A stretch of DNA of 64,000 nt from JAAYJK01 sp964501655. GTDB lineage: Bacteria > Bacillota > Syntrophomonadia > Syntrophomonadales > Syntrophomonadaceae. This document shows, piece by piece, positions 61,110-64,000 of this stretch; position 1 is the first letter of the stretch; each line of letters opens with the position of its first letter. The position numbers were made by a program, and so were the translations under genes. Under the pieces are notes generated by a model, which was not told the DNA's origin, did no database searches, and was given only the letters and a program-made list of their open reading frames with translations. The stretch covers positions 1-64,000 of the forward strand of contig CAZCTN010000004.1 of assembly GCA_964501655.1 (NCBI GenBank), read 5' to 3'.

Positions 61110-61844
61110 ATGAGAAAAGTAGTTGGACTGGCGGTAGTATTATTTTTGCTGCTGTCAGGGTGGGCACTGGCCGGATGCGGTGGCGGATCAGATAAGGAGC
61201 AAGACCCGACCGGGGTCACGGACAATAAAGGGGCCGAAAATGCCGGTAGCAAAGAGAGCAGCTTGAAGGATATATTCAGCCGGAGTTCCAAGATTGAATC
61301 CATGACCTTTGAATGGGAAATGACCGGATTCGATATAGCATCTACCGGCACCCAGTACATGCAGGGTTCCAACATTCGAATGGATATGGAGGTTGCAGGA
61401 AGTGGCTCTGCCACTATGCTTTATTTAGGGGATAAGAATGAAGCCTGGATGATATACCATGATACTAATACGGCCATGAAACTAGGCGACTATGACGCAG
61501 ATGCCGAGGCGGTCAATCCCCTGGAGGTGCTGGAGGAATATGAGCAGAACGACGAGTATATTGAGGAAAATATCAATATAGTAGGGCATGAAACTATTGA
61601 TGGGAAGAAATGCGTGGTTATAGAAACCGAGGATGAAGGAAGCTACACCAAAATGTGGGTTTGGGAAGAATACGGTTTCCCTCTCAAAATGGAAATTACC
61701 AGTGAAGGACATCAGATCAACTATCAATATAAGAAGGTAAGTTTTGATCGGATACCTGATTCCATGTTTGAAATTCCGGCCGGGGTTCAGATAATCGACA
61801 TGCAGATGCCGGATCTGGAAAGTCTCCAGAATATGGGTCAGTAG
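61110..61844 (+). CDS. Outer-surface lipoprotein (DUF4412-like)
   Basis: A 244-residue lipoprotein with lipobox ALAGCGG near residue 21 and a short acidic linker. The body (about 50-240) resembles outer-membrane lipoprotein-sorting or DUF4412 folds: SKIESMTFEWEMTG, TMLYLGDKNEAWMIYHD and KMWVWEEYGFPLKMEI. Function unknown. ATG at 61110 follows GAGGAG; the longer reading frame upstream is AT-rich leader. A tandem structured element follows. Confidence 0.78.
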   Translation: MRKVVGLAVVLFLLLSGWALAGCGGGSDKEQDPTGVTDNKGAENAGSKESSLKDIFSRSSKIESMTFEWEMTGFDIASTGTQYMQGSNIRMDMEVAGSGSATMLYLGDKNEAWMIYHDTNTAMKLGDYDADAEAVNPLEVLEEYEQNDEYIEENINIVGHETIDGKKCVVIETEDEGSYTKMWVWEEYGFPLKMEITSEGHQINYQYKKVSFDRIPDSMFEIPAGVQIIDMQMPDLESLQNMGQ

Positions 61845-61862
61845 TTAAGAGAGCATTGTAAA

Positions 61863-61884
61863 AGCCTCCGTTTTGCAACGGAGG
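61863..61884 (+). terminator. Hairpin GCCTCCGTT / AACGGAGGC (copy 1)
   Basis: Nine-base stem with TTGC loop immediately after the lipoprotein gene; it lacks a T tract because the duplicated element interrupts it here. Confidence 0.6.
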
Positions 61885-61885
61885 C

Positions 61886-62220
61886 TCAGAAAGTCAGCAC
61901 CTTGCCAGAGCGAGCAAAAAAGGTTAAGAGCAAGGCAACTGGAAAGCCCGTGATTGAGGCGTACAGATGGTACGCTGATTGAACGGGTTTTTCGAGTTAA
62001 CGCAGCTATTGGCCTTTTTTGACGGTCTGGGCCTCTGTTTTACAACGGAGGCCCAGAAAGTCAGCACCTTGCCAGAGCGAGCAAAAAAGGTTAAGAGCAA
62101 GGCAACTGGAAAGCCCGTGATTGAGGCGTACAGATGGTACGCTGATTGAACGGGTTTTTCGAGTTAACGCAGCTATTGGCCTTTTTTGACGGTCTGGGCC
62201 TCTGTTTTACAACGGAGGCT
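61886..62220 (+). repeat. Tandem 168/167-bp structured element
   Basis: Two head-to-tail copies, 61886-62053 and 62054-62220. They are identical except for an A7 versus A6 run and the final base. Each carries GGCCCAGA...TCTGGGCC-type ends (62050-62057 and 62193-62200), a CTTGC/GCAAG stem, and a CCCGT..GCGTAC/GTACGC..ACGGG stem. The junction at 62021-62064 can form a long hairpin. Could be a miniature inverted-repeat element or a tandem RNA; neither assignment is certain. Confidence 0.85.
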
Positions 62221-62230
62221 TTTATTTTTA
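62198..62230 (+). terminator. Terminator closing the tandem element
   Basis: GCCTC(T)GTT pairs with AAC(G)GAGGC, followed by TTTTATTTTTA. It is the third copy of the hairpin bounding each unit, now with a complete T run. Confidence 0.8.
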
Positions 62231-62334
62231 CCCATGGCCAGTTAACAGGTATATCAAACATGCCCTCCCTCATAATTCATATAGTAGAAGGATTTTAATG
62301 CCTCTGGGGCAGAAAGGCATAAGGGGGAGATACT

Positions 62335-63357
62335 TTGGGGAAGAAGCTGGGAACGATACTGGCCATTATGCTTATTACCGCAGTGGGAGGGTGTGTAGAT
62401 ATCGGTACGGATAAGGCGGAGACGGAGACGGAGATAAGGGTTAGGGTCGGTGAAATAGCTCCTTCTATTTTGCATGCACCGCAATATCTTGCCATTAATC
62501 AGGATATCTTTGCCAGAGAAGGTCTGGCGGTTGAAATAATTGCCGCCCAAAATGCCGGGGAATTAATTGCTGCTCTTCGGGAAGGGCGGGCAGATATAGG
62601 CCTGGCTGAGGCCGAGATTATTATGCAAAATTATCCAGCTGAACCGGAAGATGGCCTGCTGAGTTTTTCCCAGCTGACCCAGCGGGAGGGATCATTTCTG
62701 TTGGGAGCAGAGCCCGAGGCTGAATTTCAATGGGAAGACTTAAAAGGCAAGACGGTGTTGATGGAGCGTTCAGGCGGAAGGCAGGAGATGATGCTTGATT
62801 ATATTCTGAAGCAGCATGGACTTGACCCGGCTGAAGAAGTGACAGTTATCGCCGACTTGGATGCAGCTGAGGTGTTCCTGGCCGGAGGAGGGGATTATGT
62901 AATTCTGGAAGAACCCTCTGTCAGCTGGCTGGAAAAAAGCCAGGCTGGTTATCCGGTGGCTTCACTGGGTACAGCTGTCGGGGATATAGCGGGTAAAGTA
63001 TATTTTACCTCCAGGAGTGTGCTGCAAGAAAGACCTGATATGATTCAGAAGTTCAGCAATGCAGTATACCAGGCCCAGAGGTGGATGGATCGTCATTCTC
63101 CGGACGAAACCGCTCGGGCTATTGCTCCCTTTTTTGCCGGTATAGCCAAGGACGATCTGGCAAGAGGGTTAGGGCGCTGCCAGCAGCAGAACACCTGGCG
63201 AACTACCGCCGTTATGGATGAGGAATCATTTGACCTGCTGCAGGAGATCCTTTTCGTTTCGGGTCAACTGGACGGCAGGGTGGAATCATCCGGGTTTATG
63301 GACAGTTATTTTGCCCGGAAAGCGGTAGTATCCAGCGAGAAGAATCATTATCGCTGA
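62335..63357 (+). CDS. NitT/TauT-type ABC substrate-binding lipoprotein
   Basis: A 340-residue periplasmic-type binding protein of the SsuA/ThiY/NMT1 group, with lipoprotein signal ending VGGCVD near residue 20. APSILHAPQYLAINQDIFARE near 46, ADIGLAEAEI near 93 and the VLMERSGGRQEM hinge near 142 are typical. Ligand unknown: sulfonates, nitrate, thiamine precursors and others are bound by this family. The permease and ATPase are not beside it. TTG at 62335 follows GGGGGAG. Its stop overlaps the convergent radical SAM gene by ten bases. Confidence 0.88.
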   Translation: MGKKLGTILAIMLITAVGGCVDIGTDKAETETEIRVRVGEIAPSILHAPQYLAINQDIFAREGLAVEIIAAQNAGELIAALREGRADIGLAEAEIIMQNYPAEPEDGLLSFSQLTQREGSFLLGAEPEAEFQWEDLKGKTVLMERSGGRQEMMLDYILKQHGLDPAEEVTVIADLDAAEVFLAGGGDYVILEEPSVSWLEKSQAGYPVASLGTAVGDIAGKVYFTSRSVLQERPDMIQKFSNAVYQAQRWMDRHSPDETARAIAPFFAGIAKDDLARGLGRCQQQNTWRTTAVMDEESFDLLQEILFVSGQLDGRVESSGFMDSYFARKAVVSSEKNHYR

Positions 63358-64000
63358 CGCTGATCAAGAAGTTTGCGCAGATAAAACCTTTGTCCTTCAA
63401 AATCTAGTTCTATCAGCTGGCCATCTTTTATAAGGCGTTCTATTACATCCCAATCCCGGCCAGCCTTTTTTAACAGTTTCTTTACCGCATCTGCCCTCAT
63501 GGGGTGAACTGAGGCAGTACTGAGCAGATCCTTTTCAAGGTCAGCGGTATAGGTGAAGGTATCATCCTCTGGGCCGATAAGGTATTCAACTTCTGCTATA
63601 TAGCGACGGTATATCTGGTAAGCGCTGTAAAGTGAAATTTCATCCGGGGGGGTCACCCTGCGGTCAGCCGGAGGCCGGGTGGGAATGGATATATATGCAA
63701 CCGAGGGCTGAAGCCGAGCGATAAAACGGGCTGTATCCTCAAGGATGGCTGCCTGATCATTTATTCCTCTTACCAGCATGGTCTCAGTGCATAATATTCC
63801 CTGATAATGTAAAGCAAAGTCAATAATACCTTCCAAAATAAGGGGAAGGGAGAGGCCCCGGTGGGGATGGTCGATTCGCCGCCAGGTTGGCTCATGAATA
63901 CTGTCGATTTTGACTGACACCCAGTCAACTCGGGCCAGTTCGTTCCTAAGCTCCGGCATCCAGAGCAGGGAGGCATTAGTAATTATGGCTATGGGAATAT
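63348..64000 (-). CDS. Radical SAM protein, C-terminal part (cut by window)
   Basis: The visible 217 residues of a minus-strand radical SAM protein. Its start, with the CxxxCxxC cluster motif, lies outside the window. IIITNASLLWMPE at the cut end, VDWVSVKIDSIHEPTWRRI and LCTETMLVRGINDQ are typical of the COG0731-like family near its barrel strands. The last 60 residues form a winged-helix-like tail (PMRADAVKKLLKKAG). The substrate cannot be read from this part. It converges on the substrate-binding protein gene. Confidence 0.8.
   Translation of the reverse strand, partial: IPIAIITNASLLWMPELRNELARVDWVSVKIDSIHEPTWRRIDHPHRGLSLPLILEGIIDFALHYQGILCTETMLVRGINDQAAILEDTARFIARLQPSVAYISIPTRPPADRRVTPPDEISLYSAYQIYRRYIAEVEYLIGPEDDTFTYTADLEKDLLSTASVHPMRADAVKKLLKKAGRDWDVIERLIKDGQLIELDFEGQRFYLRKLLDQRQR

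Overview
The window reads as chromosomal DNA of an anaerobic, spore-forming Clostridia-type Firmicute, most probably a syntrophic butyrate oxidiser close to Syntrophomonas. This taxonomic call is an inference. It rests on a compact butyrate beta-oxidation/CoA-transferase cluster, spore genes (a PdaA-like deacetylase and a SspH-like spore protein), Gram-positive style ribosome binding sites, frequent TTG/GTG starts, and many dispersed repeats carrying the motif ggggacggttctt. No rRNA, tRNA, CRISPR array, phage or intact insertion sequence was recognised.

Layout. 1-5.8 kb: a YkuK-type protein, an unknown membrane-anchored protein, a secernin-like Ntn hydrolase, glycerate kinase and a small export-family membrane protein. 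6-12.5 kb: a molybdenum hydroxylase cluster (MocA-like nucleotidyltransferase, Mo subunit, 2Fe-2S subunit, FAD subunit), a membrane protein and two unusual P-loop proteins. 12.5-18.8 kb: pcm, pdaA, an SspH-like gene whose only well-placed start is ACG, yitT, and an NfeD/slipin pair. 18.8-21.6 kb: a four-gene minus-strand selenium/sulfur cluster with YedE and a TusA-like protein. 22-33 kb: ilvE, a molybdenum-storage-like kinase with a small partner, a copper-amine-oxidase-domain protein, an exported prolyl oligopeptidase, dodecin, arsM, a MOSC protein, a DksA-like zinc finger, an FMN reductase, a YkvA protein and carbonic anhydrase. 33-46 kb: a Na/Pi cotransporter, a TiaS-like protein, the tungstate transporter tupABC behind a probable Moco/Tuco riboswitch, a bactofilin-like protein, an SRAP protein, a beta-propeller protein and an iron alcohol dehydrogenase. 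46.4-53.5 kb: a sigma-54-type promoter, hbd, crt, bcd, a CoA-transferase, a decayed CoA-transferase copy and a sigma-54 activator. 53.9-61.8 kb: a secreted repeat protein and a MacAB-like efflux operon fused to a two-component system. 61.8-64 kb: a tandemly duplicated structured element, an ABC substrate-binding lipoprotein and part of a radical SAM gene.

How the genes fit together. Two themes stand out. The first is fatty-acid energy metabolism: 3-hydroxybutyryl-CoA dehydrogenase, crotonase, acyl-CoA dehydrogenase and a CoA-transferase lie behind a near-consensus -24/-12 promoter. Two direct repeats upstream of it could be activator sites, and a sigma-54 activator gene sits at the end of the cluster. 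The second is molybdenum/tungsten/selenium handling. It comprises a molybdenum hydroxylase with a MocA-like maturation gene, a MoSto-like protein, a MOSC protein, the tungstate transporter with its riboswitch, and YedE.

Non-coding DNA is rich in inverted repeats. Three loci carry perfect palindromes of 72-96 bp whose cores are shared but whose outer arms are locus-specific. Other hairpin families punctuate gene ends, and a 168/167-bp element is duplicated in tandem at 61.9-62.2 kb.
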